Assembly (NCBI GenBank): GCA_020403425.1
Contig: JADBXR010000002.1
Coordinates: forward strand, 868,001-932,000
Direction of reading: 5' to 3'
DNA: 64,000 nucleotides
Source of the DNA: Chitinophagaceae bacterium
GTDB taxonomy: Bacteria > Bacteroidota > Bacteroidia > Chitinophagales > Chitinophagaceae
Positions 44,316 to 53,364 of the stretch are shown one piece after another (the stretch's first letter is position 1; the number at the start of each line of letters is the position of its first letter). Made by a program: the position numbers and the translations under genes. The notes under the pieces are model-generated. The model was not told where the DNA came from. It did not search any database and saw only the letters and a program-made list of their open reading frames with translations.

Positions 44316-45530
44316 CTAACTTTTCAGGGAGAACAATTGTTGTCCCGCTTTGCGGGCGGGTATCCAGGCAGCCAGTACTGCAATAAAAGCGATGGTAGCG
44401 ATGACCAGCAGAAAATCGGCCCCCACCATTTTGACCGGGTAATAATCGATGATAAAAGTGTTACCACCCAGTTTGATGAAATGAAAGCGGATCTGTAACC
44501 AGCAAATCAGGCTGGCCAGTAACATACCTGCCCCGCCACCCAATGCTGCCAATAGCAGTCCTTCACTTAAAAAGATCCCCTGAACCGTTTGGTTGCTGGC
44601 ACCCATGGCTTTGAGCACCGCAATGTCTTTCTGTTTTTCCAATACCAGCATGGTCAGTGCGCCGATCATGTTGAATGCGGCAACCACCAGTATCAGTGAC
44701 AGAATAGCGTAGATCACCCATTTTTCCACCTGCATAACAGCATACAGGCTCCGGTTCTGTTCATATCGGGTCTCTACCAGGAAGTCTTTGCCTAAGCGTG
44801 CCTGCAATTGTTGTTTCACTTTGTCAGGGTTACCGGATATTTTCATTTCAATGGCGCTGTACTCATCCGCATCCATACTAAGCATGTATTTCACAAAACC
44901 AAGGTTGGTGAATACATACTTGTTATCAAAATCCTGCTGCACCATGAATGTGCCGGCGGGAGTGATGTTGAAAGCATTGAGGCCATCATCGGAGCTTAAC
45001 CTAGCAGCCTGGCGGTTGGGCAGGTAAAGGGTGGCCCCGTAACCGGGCTTCTCCACATCTATGCCCGCAGCATTTTCGATGCCGGCGCCCACCACCAGCT
45101 GGGGTTCGGCCACCGTACCCAATGCAAATTTTCCGCGGGGGATATGTTCGGATGTATTGATGCGGTTGACAGAGGTATACTGCTCATCCACCCCTTTCAC
45201 AGATACGATGGTCTGCAAAGCCCCGCTAAGTACGGCTTTCTCCTCTACCACAAAACTGATCACCGCCACACCGGGTGTGTTTTTCAGCTGCTGGATCTTG
45301 TCGCCGGCAAAATGGAAGGTCTTACCACGTACCGGGGTAACACGCATATCGGCATAGAAATCGGCATAGAGGCCTTTCACCAGGTCCTCAAAACCATTGA
45401 ACACACTCAGCACGATGATCAACGCCGCACTGCCCACCCCGATGGCCGTAACACTGATCCAGGCGATCACGTTGATGGCATTGGTGGATTTGTTGGAGCG
45501 GAAATAGCGCCAGGCAAAAAGAAGGTTCAT
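44316..45530 (-). CDS. FtsX-like ABC permease, LolC/LolE type
   Basis: A 404-residue inner-membrane permease with four helices: one after the N-terminus (about 21-46, IAWISVTAIGVGSAALIIVL), then a large periplasmic domain (about 50-270), and three C-terminal helices starting YAILSLILVVAAFNMIG. The topology is that of LolC/E and MacB-like permeases, and the opening FAWRYFRSNKS is typical for Bacteroidota lipoprotein-release permeases. An ATPase (LolD) is not adjacent. It lies 93 bp downstream of rbfA with a repeat element between. Confidence 0.87.
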   Translation of the reverse strand: MNLLFAWRYFRSNKSTNAINVIAWISVTAIGVGSAALIIVLSVFNGFEDLVKGLYADFYADMRVTPVRGKTFHFAGDKIQQLKNTPGVAVISFVVEEKAVLSGALQTIVSVKGVDEQYTSVNRINTSEHIPRGKFALGTVAEPQLVVGAGIENAAGIDVEKPGYGATLYLPNRQAARLSSDDGLNAFNITPAGTFMVQQDFDNKYVFTNLGFVKYMLSMDADEYSAIEMKISGNPDKVKQQLQARLGKDFLVETRYEQNRSLYAVMQVEKWVIYAILSLILVVAAFNMIGALTMLVLEKQKDIAVLKAMGASNQTVQGIFLSEGLLLAALGGGAGMLLASLICWLQIRFHFIKLGGNTFIIDYYPVKMVGADFLLVIATIAFIAVLAAWIPARKAGQQLFSLKS

Positions 45531-45531
45531 G

Positions 45532-45619
45532 GGATTGGCGGATTACGAATTCGCGGATCAACGGATTACGGATGGGCGGATCAGGCATTGTCTCATACCT
45601 GCATTCGCTGATCCGTTAA
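45532..45619. repeat. Degenerate heptamer element between rbfA and permease
   Basis: cggatta, cgaattc, gcggatc, aacggatta, cggatgg, gcggatc, approximately 7-bp phased, then a complementary ctgatccg at 45608-45615 pairing with cggatcag (45577-45584). Weaker phase than the other members. Confidence 0.55.
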
Positions 45620-45623
45620 TAAA

Positions 45624-45998
45624 CTATTCCTCCTTTCCGGGAGGTCTGTCCTGTTTGATCTGTTTGAAAATCTCTTCCATCTTGAACACATAATCGAGTG
45701 TATCATCCAGGTAAAAATGCAATACTGGGATCCGGCGCAGCTGGTGTTTTACACGGTCGGCCAGTTCTTTCTTGATCTCCCAGGCCCTCGATTCGATGGT
45801 TTTCATCACTGCCTGGGCATCTTTTACCTGGAACAGGCTCAGGTAAATACGCGCCTCCAGCAGGTCGGGCGTCACTTTTACGGAGGAAATGGATACCATG
45901 CCGCCATCGATCATGGCCAGGTTCAAACGCCTGAAAATATCGTTCAGTTCCTCCTGCAGGGCACCTGCCACCTGTCTTTGACGTTTTCCTTCCTCCAT
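45624..45998 (-). CDS. rbfA: Ribosome-binding factor A
   Basis: A 124-residue KH-fold factor for 30S maturation. Visible pattern: GALQEELNDIFRRL at the N-terminus, the central VSISSVKVTPDLLEARIYLS strand-helix and RRIPVLHFYLDDTLDY at the end, all characteristic. It lies upstream of the LolC/E-like permease. Divergent from the MsbA-like transporter; 63 bp between the starts must hold both promoters. Confidence 0.95.
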   Translation of the reverse strand: MEEGKRQRQVAGALQEELNDIFRRLNLAMIDGGMVSISSVKVTPDLLEARIYLSLFQVKDAQAVMKTIESRAWEIKKELADRVKHQLRRIPVLHFYLDDTLDYVFKMEEIFKQIKQDRPPGKEE

Positions 45999-46061
45999 AT
46001 TCTAACATTTGATTGACTGCAAAATTAGTTACTTTGCTGCGTTTTAAAGGTTTTACATTTT

Positions 46062-47882
46062 ATGAAGCGATTTTCCCGCATACTTTTTTACCTGAGGAGC
46101 CAGAAACGGAACATAGTGCTCTATGTCCTGTTCAACCTGCTCTCCATCGTTTTTTCGCTGGTATCGCTGGCCATGCTGGCCCCTTTTCTGCAGATGCTGT
46201 TCGGCAAAGAGAAGTTCCTGAATGTACAGCCAAGCCTCTCCTTTTCAGCCGAAAGCATACTGAATTACCTGAAATTCTATATCGGCCGGCTCATTGCGGA
46301 CCATGGTGAGATCTACGCCCTGGGCGCCATCTGCCTGATCATCATCATCTCCATTTTTTTCAAGAACCTGTTCACCTACCTCTCTTTCCGGGTACTGGCA
46401 CCCATGCGGAACTATGTGATGACCAAACTCCGCTCCGATCTCTATACCAAGATACTGGAACTCCCTATCGGATTTTTCACGGAGCAGCGCAAGGGCGATA
46501 TCATCAGTCGCATGAGCAATGATGCCAATGAAGTGGAATGGAGTGTGATGAGCACTCTGGAAGGACTGATCCGCGACCCATTGAACATTCTCATCATCCT
46601 GGTTTCGCTGGTATACCTGAGTCCGGCCTTATCCCTGTTCCTCCTGGTATTATTGCCTTTGACCGGTTTCATCATCGGCCGCGTTAGCCGATCGCTCAAG
46701 AAACAATCCACCGCCTCACAGGAAACACTGGGCACCCTGATGTCGATACTGGATGAAACACTGGGCGGCCTGCGGGTGATCAAAGCCTTTAACGCTGAAA
46801 AGATCCTGCGCGGTAAATTCTTCCATACCAATGATACGCTGAACCATATCCGTAACCGGATGAATTTCCGCCGCGACCTGGCTTCGCCTATGTCGGAATT
46901 CCTGGGTGTACTGGTATTAAGCTGTATCCTGTGGTTTGGGGGTAAACTGGTGTTGAACCAGGAAGTGGGACTGAGCCCCGAGAGTTTCATCACGTATATC
47001 GTGTTCTTTACGCAGATCATCAATCCTGCCAAATCCTTATCCACCGCCTTTTACAACGCACAGCGCGGCAGTGCGGCCATTCAGCGTATTGAGGAGATAT
47101 TACAGGCTCCGATCACCGTTACCGATAAGAAGGACGCTGCCGAGATCATCTCCTTCAATAAAAGCATTGAATTCAGGAACGTATCTTTTGCGTATGAGGA
47201 CAAACTGATCCTGAAGAATATCAATCTGGTGATCGAGAAAGGCAAAACCGTTGCCCTGGTAGGTTCTTCAGGGGCAGGTAAAAGTTCACTAGCCGACCTC
47301 GTGCCTCGTTTTCATGATGTAACGGAAGGTGAACTGCTGATCGATGGTGTCAATATCAAAGATTACCAGCTGCACTCGGTACGCAACCTGATGGGTATTG
47401 TGACCCAGGAGCCGATCCTGTTCAATGATACCATTTCGAACAATATCGCTTTGGGGGTTGACCATGTGACCCGTGAGCAAATTGAACACGCGGCCACGGT
47501 TGCCAACGCCCTGTATTTTATCCGCCACAAAGAAGAGGGTTTTGACACCAATATCGGCGACAGGGGCAGCAAACTGAGTGGCGGTGAAAGACAACGGCTG
47601 ACCATTGCCCGTGCGGTACTCAAAAACCCACCGATCCTGATCCTGGATGAAGCCACTTCCTCGCTTGATACAGAAAGCGAACGATTGGTGCAGGATGCCA
47701 TCAATAACATGATGCAGAACCGTACCTCACTCGTTATCGCCCACCGCCTATCCACCATCCGCCACGCCGATGAGATCATTGTACTCCAGAAAGGAGAGAT
47801 CGTTGAACGCGGCAACCACGACCAGTTGCTGGCCCATAACGGCATCTATAAGAAGTTGGTGGATATGCAGGAAGTTAAGTGA
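46062..47882 (+). CDS. MsbA-like ABC exporter (permease-ATPase fusion)
   Basis: A 606-residue half-transporter: six helices in about residues 15-320, then the nucleotide-binding domain with Walker A GSSGAGKSS, Q-loop VTQEPILFNDT, signature LSGGERQRLTIARAV, Walker B ILILDEATSSLD and H-switch IAHRLSTI. Similar proteins move lipids or lipopolysaccharide core precursors; substrate is not fixed by sequence. A ttactttg at about 46030 is a one-mismatch -7 box. The TGA stop is part of the heptamer element that follows. Confidence 0.9.
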   Translation: MKRFSRILFYLRSQKRNIVLYVLFNLLSIVFSLVSLAMLAPFLQMLFGKEKFLNVQPSLSFSAESILNYLKFYIGRLIADHGEIYALGAICLIIIISIFFKNLFTYLSFRVLAPMRNYVMTKLRSDLYTKILELPIGFFTEQRKGDIISRMSNDANEVEWSVMSTLEGLIRDPLNILIILVSLVYLSPALSLFLLVLLPLTGFIIGRVSRSLKKQSTASQETLGTLMSILDETLGGLRVIKAFNAEKILRGKFFHTNDTLNHIRNRMNFRRDLASPMSEFLGVLVLSCILWFGGKLVLNQEVGLSPESFITYIVFFTQIINPAKSLSTAFYNAQRGSAAIQRIEEILQAPITVTDKKDAAEIISFNKSIEFRNVSFAYEDKLILKNINLVIEKGKTVALVGSSGAGKSSLADLVPRFHDVTEGELLIDGVNIKDYQLHSVRNLMGIVTQEPILFNDTISNNIALGVDHVTREQIEHAATVANALYFIRHKEEGFDTNIGDRGSKLSGGERQRLTIARAVLKNPPILILDEATSSLDTESERLVQDAINNMMQNRTSLVIAHRLSTIRHADEIIVLQKGEIVERGNHDQLLAHNGIYKKLVDMQEVK

Positions 47883-48030
47883 ATATTGAACAGAGGAACA
47901 AGGAATGATGAATGATGAGTGAAGGGGATATCTTTCAGAATCCTCACGCATCAATTCGTCTGTACCCTACTCATCTGTTCAACTATTCAAAATCCGCCTT
48001 CATCATTCATTCATTTCCCGCTATGGCGTG
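47881..48030. repeat. Heptamer palindrome, gaatatt/gaatgat type
   Basis: gaatatt, gaacaga, ggaacaa, ggaatga, tgaatga, tgagtga on the left; catctgt, tcaacta, ttcaaaa ... tcatcat, tcattca on the right. The same gaatatt unit starts on a TGA stop here and at 1674. The stems are ttgaacag/ctgttcaa and the gaatgat/atcattc series. Confidence 0.75.
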
Positions 48031-48050
48031 ACTCAATAGTCAACATTAAA

Positions 48051-48076
48051 AAAGGCCTCTGTATCCAGAGGCCTTT
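48051..48076 (-). terminator. Terminator of the DksA-like gene
   Basis: aaaggcctctg / cagaggccttt 11-bp stem with a 4-nt loop; six consecutive T follow on the minus strand. Confidence 0.9.
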
Positions 48077-48098
48077 GTATAAAATACGCTTGTTGTGA

Positions 48099-49091
48099 TT
48101 ATTGTTGCTCAGGTGCTGGCTTCACCAGTCCCAGCTTGGCTTCCAGGCTCAGGGTGGCGTGAGGCACGGCACGTAAACGGGCTTTGTCGATCAGTTTACC
48201 GGTAACACGGCAGATACCGTAGGTCTTGTTCTCGATACGCATCATAGCCTTTTCCAGGTGATCGATATAAGTGATCTGGCGACTGGCCATCTGGCTCAGC
48301 TGCTCCCTTTCCATACTCATACTGCCATCTTCCATGGTCATGTAACGGGCATCATCGTTATCTCCACCCATTTCATCCTTGCGGGTGATCAGGCCCTGCA
48401 GGTATGCCAGTTCTTTCTTGGCCGCTTCCAGCTTTTTGCTGATGAGTTCACGGAACTCGTTCAGGTCGCTGTCGCTGTATTTCACCAGGGGCTCGCCATT
48501 GGTCCTGGCGGCATCGGCCCTTTTTTCCAATTGGGTATAACCGGGCTGGTATGGAACACTGGTCTTGGTGCTGATCTTGGGTACTTTAACGTCTTTGATA
48601 GGTTCTGGTTGCTTTTTCACAGGCTTCACGGGTGGAACCGGTTGCGGTTTCACTTCTACTTTTGGTTTTACGGGTGCAGGAGCTGGTTTGGGCGCCGGAG
48701 CTGCGGCTTTAGGCGCTGCTTTGGCAGGAACAGGTTTGGCAGCCACTTTGGCTGGGGCCGCTTTTACTGCCTTTGCCGGAGCTGGTTTAGATACTGGCTT
48801 GGCAACTGCTTTCACCGGAGCCGCTTTTTTAGCGGGCTTGGGCGCAGGTTTGGCTGCTACTTTCTTGGGGGCTGGTTTAGGAGCAGGCTTCGCAGCCGCT
48901 TTCTTTGCCGGAACTGCTTTCTTAGGAGCTGGCTTGGCAGCCGCTTTCTTTGCCGGGGCCGCTTTTTTGGCGGGTTTGGGCGCAGGTTTGGGAGCCGCTT
49001 TTTTAGCCGGAGCCGCTTTTTTAGGAGCTGGCTTGGCAGCCACTTTCTTGGCTGGAGCCGCCTTTTTCGGAGCAGGTTTCTTCGTTGGCAT
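48099..49091 (-). CDS. TraR/DksA-family protein with a histone H1-like Ala/Lys/Pro tail
   Basis: A 330-residue fusion. Residues about 2-165 are low complexity, built from units like PAKKAAAKPAPKKA, which resemble eukaryotic H1 tails and would bind DNA or RNA non-specifically. Residues about 190-330 form a DksA/TraR-like module: coiled coil (LISKKLEAAKKELAYLQGL, then MEREQLSQMASRQITYIDHL) and YGICRVTGKLIDKARLRAVP. Of the four zinc-finger cysteines only one remains, as in many Bacteroidota members. It lies 6 bp after ileS and is probably co-transcribed. Function in RNA-polymerase control is inferred. Confidence 0.85.
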   Translation of the reverse strand: MPTKKPAPKKAAPAKKVAAKPAPKKAAPAKKAAPKPAPKPAKKAAPAKKAAAKPAPKKAVPAKKAAAKPAPKPAPKKVAAKPAPKPAKKAAPVKAVAKPVSKPAPAKAVKAAPAKVAAKPVPAKAAPKAAAPAPKPAPAPVKPKVEVKPQPVPPVKPVKKQPEPIKDVKVPKISTKTSVPYQPGYTQLEKRADAARTNGEPLVKYSDSDLNEFRELISKKLEAAKKELAYLQGLITRKDEMGGDNDDARYMTMEDGSMSMEREQLSQMASRQITYIDHLEKAMMRIENKTYGICRVTGKLIDKARLRAVPHATLSLEAKLGLVKPAPEQQ

Positions 49092-49097
49092 ACAATT

Positions 49098-52000
49098 TTA
49101 TCCTTTTTTGTTTACAACCACTTTTAACAGCGAATCATTGATCTCAATTTCAGTGCCATCCGCTATTTCGGAGGCCCAATCAATGGTATCTGCCAAAATT
49201 TCGCGGCAAATATAATCGTTATATTTAATAATGGACGGCTTGAGGCCAGTGGTATCAAGCACGGTTACGAATATACGGTCTGTGAGTTCAAAACCGCTTT
49301 CTTTTCTGATATTTTGCACGCGATTGACGAATTCACGTGCATCCCCCTCCTGCTTCAGCTCCTCGGTCAGGGTAATATCCAATGCCACGGTCAGACTGCC
49401 CTTTCCGGCCACACTCCAACCTGGAATGTCCTCAGCCACAATGTCCACATCCGACAATTCTATTATAATTTGCTCATTATCAATATTTAATGCAAATCTA
49501 CCTTCTTTCTCGATCGTTGCAATATCCACCTGGCTAAAATTACCGATAGCCGCGCTGACCGCTTTCATCCTGGCCCCCATGCGGGTACCCAGGGCCTTGA
49601 AATTGGCTTTGATCTTCTTACTGATCACCCCTTCGGTTTCAGTGATGTACTGCATTTCCTTCACGTTCACTTCGGCCTTGATCAGGTCTTCGATCTTCTC
49701 CAGCTGTGTCTTCATCCTGGCATCCAGCACCGGGATCATCACTTTCTGGAGCGGCTGACGGACCTTGATATTCACTTTTTTGCGGAGCGACAGTACCAGC
49801 GAGCAAACATCCTGCGCCAGCTGCATCCTTTCTTCCAGGGCCGTATCTATGGCAGCTTCATCGGCCACCGGGAAATCGGCATGGTGTACGGAAGCTACGG
49901 TGAACTTGCCGGTAACCGAGTTCAGGTTGCGGAACACCGCATCGCTGAAGAACGGAGAGATCGGTGCCATCAGGCGTACGATGGTCTCAAGGCATGTATA
50001 CAGGGTCTGGTAAGCGCTGATCTTGTCCTGCTCGTACTCCCCTTTCCAGAAACGGCGGCGGCAGAGACGTACATACCAGTTGCTCAGGTGTTCATCCACG
50101 AATTCTTCAATGGCCCTGCCCGCCAATGTGGGCTCATATTCATCCATCGAGCGGGTCACGTTCTTCACCAGCGTATTCAGTGAAGAGAGGATCCAGCGGT
50201 CGATCTCCGGACGTTCTGCCAGCGGAACAGGGGCCTGCTCAAAGGCAAACCCGTCTACATTGGCATAGAGTGCAAAGAACTGGTAGGTATTGTAGAGGGT
50301 CCCGAAAAATTTGCGTTGTACTTCCTGTATACCGGCCAGGTCGAACTTAAGGTTATCCCAGGGCGATGCATTGGTGATGAGGTACCAGCGGGTAGCATCG
50401 GCTCCATATTTTTCGATGGTCTCAAAAGGATTCACCACGTTACCTAGGCGTTTGCTCATCTTGTTGCCATCCTTATCCAGCACCAGCCCGTTACTCACTA
50501 CCGCCTTGTAGGCCACGCTGTCGAACAGCATCACACCCAGTGCGTGCAGGGTATAGAACCAGCCACGGGTCTGGTCAACGCCCTCACAGATGAAATCTGC
50601 CGGGAAAACCTGGCCCTTATCAATATATTCCTTGTTCTCGAATGGGTAATGCCACTGCGCATACGGCATGGCGCCGCTATCGAACCACACGTCGATCAGG
50701 TCCGGTACCCGTTTCATCGGTTTGCCCGAAGCGCTTACCAGCACGATATCATCCACAAAAGGCTTGTGCAGGTCAAGGATTCCCTTGTGCAGGTAATGTT
50801 TGTTCACATCACCACCCAGCACTTCATTGGCTTTTCGGATACCCTCATTCAGTTCTTCAATGGAACCGATACAAACCTCTTCGGAACCGTCTTCTGTTCT
50901 CCAAACCGGTAAAGGTGTTCCCCAATAACGGCTGCGGCTCAGATTCCAGTCCACCATATTCTCCAGCCAGTTGCCAAAACGGCCTTCGCCGGTAGAACGG
51001 GGTTTCCAGTTGATGGTCTTGTTCAGCTCCACCATCCGGTCTTTCACGGCCGTGGTCCTGATGAACCAGGCATCCAGCGGATAGTAAAGGATGGGTTTGT
51101 CCGTTCTCCAGCAATGGGGGTAGCTGTGTTCGTATTTCTCTACTTTGAATGCGCGGTTCTCTTTTTTCAGTTTTACGCTGATGTCCACGTTCACATCCAC
51201 ATAATCTTTCCCATCCTTATAATTTTTTACATAGCGGTTGCTGAACTCTCCCAGACCATCCACGAATTTACCCTGTCTGTCCACCATGGTCAGGATACCA
51301 ATATTGTATTTCTTTCCTACACGGTAGTCATCTGCACCAAAAGCAGGGGCGGTATGAACGATGCCGGTACCATCTTCGGTAGTAACGAAATCGCCCAGGA
51401 TCACACGGAAAGGTTTTGCATCTGGTGTGATCTCTTTGATGGCTGTCAGCGAGTTCGCTTCATAAGGCAGCAGCTGCTCGTATTCACAGTTCTCTATCTG
51501 CGATCCCTTGCATTCGGCCAGGATCTTCCAGGGCAGCAGTTTTGCTTTCTCGTTGTATCCCGCAAAATCACCATTCTCTGCTTCCGGTTTGAAATACTTG
51601 CTCAGCAAGGCTTTGGCCAGTACCACGTTCACGGGAAGATGGGTGTACGGGTTGAATGTACTCACCAATACATAATCAATATTGGGGCCCACTGTAAGAC
51701 CCAGGTTGGAAGGCAGTGTCCACGGAGTGGTGGTCCAGGCCATGAAGAAGACTTCTTCGGATCCGGCGGCATCGAACAGGAACTGGCTTTTCGCATTCTT
51801 CACCGCTTTGAACATGGCCACGGCAGAAGTGTCTTTCACATCCTTGTAGGTTCCCGGCTGGTTCAGTTCGTGTGAACTCAGACCGGTTCCGGCAGCAGGT
51901 GAATACGGCTGGATGCTCACGCTCTCGTAGAGGTATCCTTTCTTATAGAGTTCACTCAGGATCCACCAGAGCGTTTCAATGTATTTGTTGTCGTAAGTAA

Positions 52001-52451
52001 TGTATGGGTCATTCAGATCTACCCAGTAGCCCATTTTCATGGTCAGCTCATCCCATTTGCCCTTGTAACGAAGCACGGCTTCACGGCATTTCTGGTTGTA
52101 TTCCTCTACGGATATCTTCTTGCCGATATCTTCTTTGGTGATGCCCAACTCTTTCTCCACACCCAGTTCAATGGGCAGTCCGTGGGTATCCCATCCTCCT
52201 TTACGTTTTACCTGGAAGCCCTGCATGGTCTTGTAGCGGCAGACCATATCTTTCAGTGTACGAGAGATCACGTGGTGGATACCCGGCATACCGTTGGCAC
52301 TGGGTGGGCCTTCGTAAAACACAAAGGGGGTCTTGCCTTCGCGCAGTGAAACACTTTGTTCAAATGCCTGTCCTTCGTTCCATTTGGCCAGGATCTCCTG
52401 CTCAATAGCCGGGAGGTTCAATCCGGAAAATTCTGGGTATTTAACGCTCAT
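49098..52451 (-). CDS. ileS: Isoleucyl-tRNA synthetase, type 2 (IleRS2)
   Basis: Charges tRNA-Ile, 1117 residues, the long form typical of IleRS2. The HIGH-like signature at residues 57-60 reads GIHH instead of HxGH: first and third positions are swapped. The KMSKS site is NKMSKRLGN. Other family landmarks: FICEGVDQTRGWFYTLHALG and an editing domain in the middle. A TACCTTTG promoter (52511-52518) lies 60 bp before the ATG, with a strong leader hairpin between. dksA-like gene follows 6 bp downstream. Confidence 0.97.
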   Translation of the reverse strand: MSVKYPEFSGLNLPAIEQEILAKWNEGQAFEQSVSLREGKTPFVFYEGPPSANGMPGIHHVISRTLKDMVCRYKTMQGFQVKRKGGWDTHGLPIELGVEKELGITKEDIGKKISVEEYNQKCREAVLRYKGKWDELTMKMGYWVDLNDPYITYDNKYIETLWWILSELYKKGYLYESVSIQPYSPAAGTGLSSHELNQPGTYKDVKDTSAVAMFKAVKNAKSQFLFDAAGSEEVFFMAWTTTPWTLPSNLGLTVGPNIDYVLVSTFNPYTHLPVNVVLAKALLSKYFKPEAENGDFAGYNEKAKLLPWKILAECKGSQIENCEYEQLLPYEANSLTAIKEITPDAKPFRVILGDFVTTEDGTGIVHTAPAFGADDYRVGKKYNIGILTMVDRQGKFVDGLGEFSNRYVKNYKDGKDYVDVNVDISVKLKKENRAFKVEKYEHSYPHCWRTDKPILYYPLDAWFIRTTAVKDRMVELNKTINWKPRSTGEGRFGNWLENMVDWNLSRSRYWGTPLPVWRTEDGSEEVCIGSIEELNEGIRKANEVLGGDVNKHYLHKGILDLHKPFVDDIVLVSASGKPMKRVPDLIDVWFDSGAMPYAQWHYPFENKEYIDKGQVFPADFICEGVDQTRGWFYTLHALGVMLFDSVAYKAVVSNGLVLDKDGNKMSKRLGNVVNPFETIEKYGADATRWYLITNASPWDNLKFDLAGIQEVQRKFFGTLYNTYQFFALYANVDGFAFEQAPVPLAERPEIDRWILSSLNTLVKNVTRSMDEYEPTLAGRAIEEFVDEHLSNWYVRLCRRRFWKGEYEQDKISAYQTLYTCLETIVRLMAPISPFFSDAVFRNLNSVTGKFTVASVHHADFPVADEAAIDTALEERMQLAQDVCSLVLSLRKKVNIKVRQPLQKVMIPVLDARMKTQLEKIEDLIKAEVNVKEMQYITETEGVISKKIKANFKALGTRMGARMKAVSAAIGNFSQVDIATIEKEGRFALNIDNEQIIIELSDVDIVAEDIPGWSVAGKGSLTVALDITLTEELKQEGDAREFVNRVQNIRKESGFELTDRIFVTVLDTTGLKPSIIKYNDYICREILADTIDWASEIADGTEIEINDSLLKVVVNKKG

Positions 52452-52479
52452 AACCTGAAAATCGCTTGAAAAGTACTAC

Positions 52480-52501
52480 CCGCCGGGTAAAAGGCGGGTT
52501 T
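52480..52501 (-). promoter_or_regulatory. Hairpin in the ileS leader
   Basis: acccgcc / ggcgggt, a 7-bp G/C stem with an 8-nt loop, 30 bp upstream of the ileS ATG and a few nucleotides after the predicted transcript start. It could regulate or stabilise the mRNA; no T-box features are seen. Confidence 0.5.
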
Positions 52502-52510
52502 TAAAGGCTG

Positions 52511-52518
52511 CAAAGGTA
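52511..52518 (-). promoter_or_regulatory. -7 box of ileS
   Basis: Plus-strand caaaggta, TACCTTTG on the minus strand. Exact match to TAnnTTTG. Confidence 0.7.
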
Positions 52519-52530
52519 AGAAATATAAGG

Positions 52531-52703
52531 ACGTGAGGGCCAATGGGGAGTCGTGGGTCGTGAGCCGTAAGTTGTGAGTGGGGAGTAAGGGCAATTGGTG
52601 GGTTATTGAGTCCGGGCAGCTATCATTCTGGATCCATTCACCATTGCCAATTGCCTACTCACGACTGACAACTCACGGATCACGACCCTCTACTCACTAC
52701 TTC
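52531..52703. repeat. Long heptamer palindrome between ileS and hemJ
   Basis: Left: acgtgag and then cgtgggt, cgtgagc, cgtaagt, tgtgagt, ggggagt, aagggca, attggtg to about 52609; right: ttcacca, ttgccaa, ttgccta, ctcacga, ctgacaa, ctcacgg, atcacga, ccctcta, ctcacta from about 52637, all in register. The TAG stop of hemJ (52697-52699) is part of the right arm. Confidence 0.88.
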
Positions 52704-53245
52704 CTGTCTCTCAACACCTTATACATCTTTATGGCGCTCATTAGCAGGCCAATGAACAGTACCAGTCCTACCAGACCCCATACCAGGCTGATGCTTTGTT
52801 TGACCACTACCAGCATAACAATGGCGATGAGCAATACGGTGGCCGCCTCATTCCAGATGCGCAGTTGTTGTGAGCTGTACCGGTAAATACCCTTGCTCTC
52901 CTGTTGCAGGATCAGGTGCAGACTCCAATGGTAGGCATATAGCAGCACCACAAAAGAGAGTTTGATGAGCAGCCAACGGCCTTCGGGAGAAAATACCTGC
53001 GTGTACCAGTTACCATTGATGAGTACCCAGATACCAAAGATCAGGGTAAGTACGGCCGAGGGCCAGGTGATACCATACCAAAGCCTTTTCATCATGATAC
53101 CGAGCTGACTGCGAAGAGCATTCTTCTCTGCTTCCGGACGCTCCCCTGCCTCTGTTGCATAGATGAATAAGCGGGGCATGTAGAACAGTCCGGCAAACCA
53201 GGTCACGATAAAAATGATATGAAGGGCCTTTAGGTACGCGTACAT
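52697..53245 (-). CDS. hemJ: HemJ-type protoporphyrinogen IX oxidase
   Basis: A 182-residue four-helix membrane protein of the UPF0093/CopD-like family, the non-flavin enzyme that oxidises protoporphyrinogen IX to protoporphyrin IX in many bacteria without HemG or HemY. The signature KALHIIFIVTWFAGLFYMPR and the conserved His in KALHII are present, then RLWYGITWPSAVLTLIFGIW. The next residue of the family, usually His in IYH, is Ala here (FIYATEA). It lies next to hemH in the hem cluster, which supports the assignment. Confidence 0.85.
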   Translation of the reverse strand: MYAYLKALHIIFIVTWFAGLFYMPRLFIYATEAGERPEAEKNALRSQLGIMMKRLWYGITWPSAVLTLIFGIWVLINGNWYTQVFSPEGRWLLIKLSFVVLLYAYHWSLHLILQQESKGIYRYSSQQLRIWNEAATVLLIAIVMLVVVKQSISLVWGLVGLVLFIGLLMSAIKMYKVLRDRK

Positions 53246-53308
53246 GAAGGGAAATTAAAAATTAGTAACGAAAAATCAGCAAGGAACCTCTCCAGAACAG
53301 CATACCCA

Positions 53309-53364
53309 GTTCAACATTCAATGTTCCTTTTCAATATTTGTCTGTTCCATATTCATCCGTTCAG
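53309..53364. repeat. Heptamer run at the hemH 3' end
   Basis: gttcaac, attcaat, gttcctt, ttcaata, tttgtct, gttccat, attcatc, cgttcag: eight units in strict phase, extending into the last codons and stop of hemH (stop 53353-53355). No complementary arm is obvious. Confidence 0.8.

Noticed and set aside
48258-49215. Two long plus-strand ORFs rich in Gly/Phe/Arg or Gly/Ala opposite the DksA-like gene
   Set aside because: They are mirror translations of the Ala/Lys/Pro repeat on the other strand.
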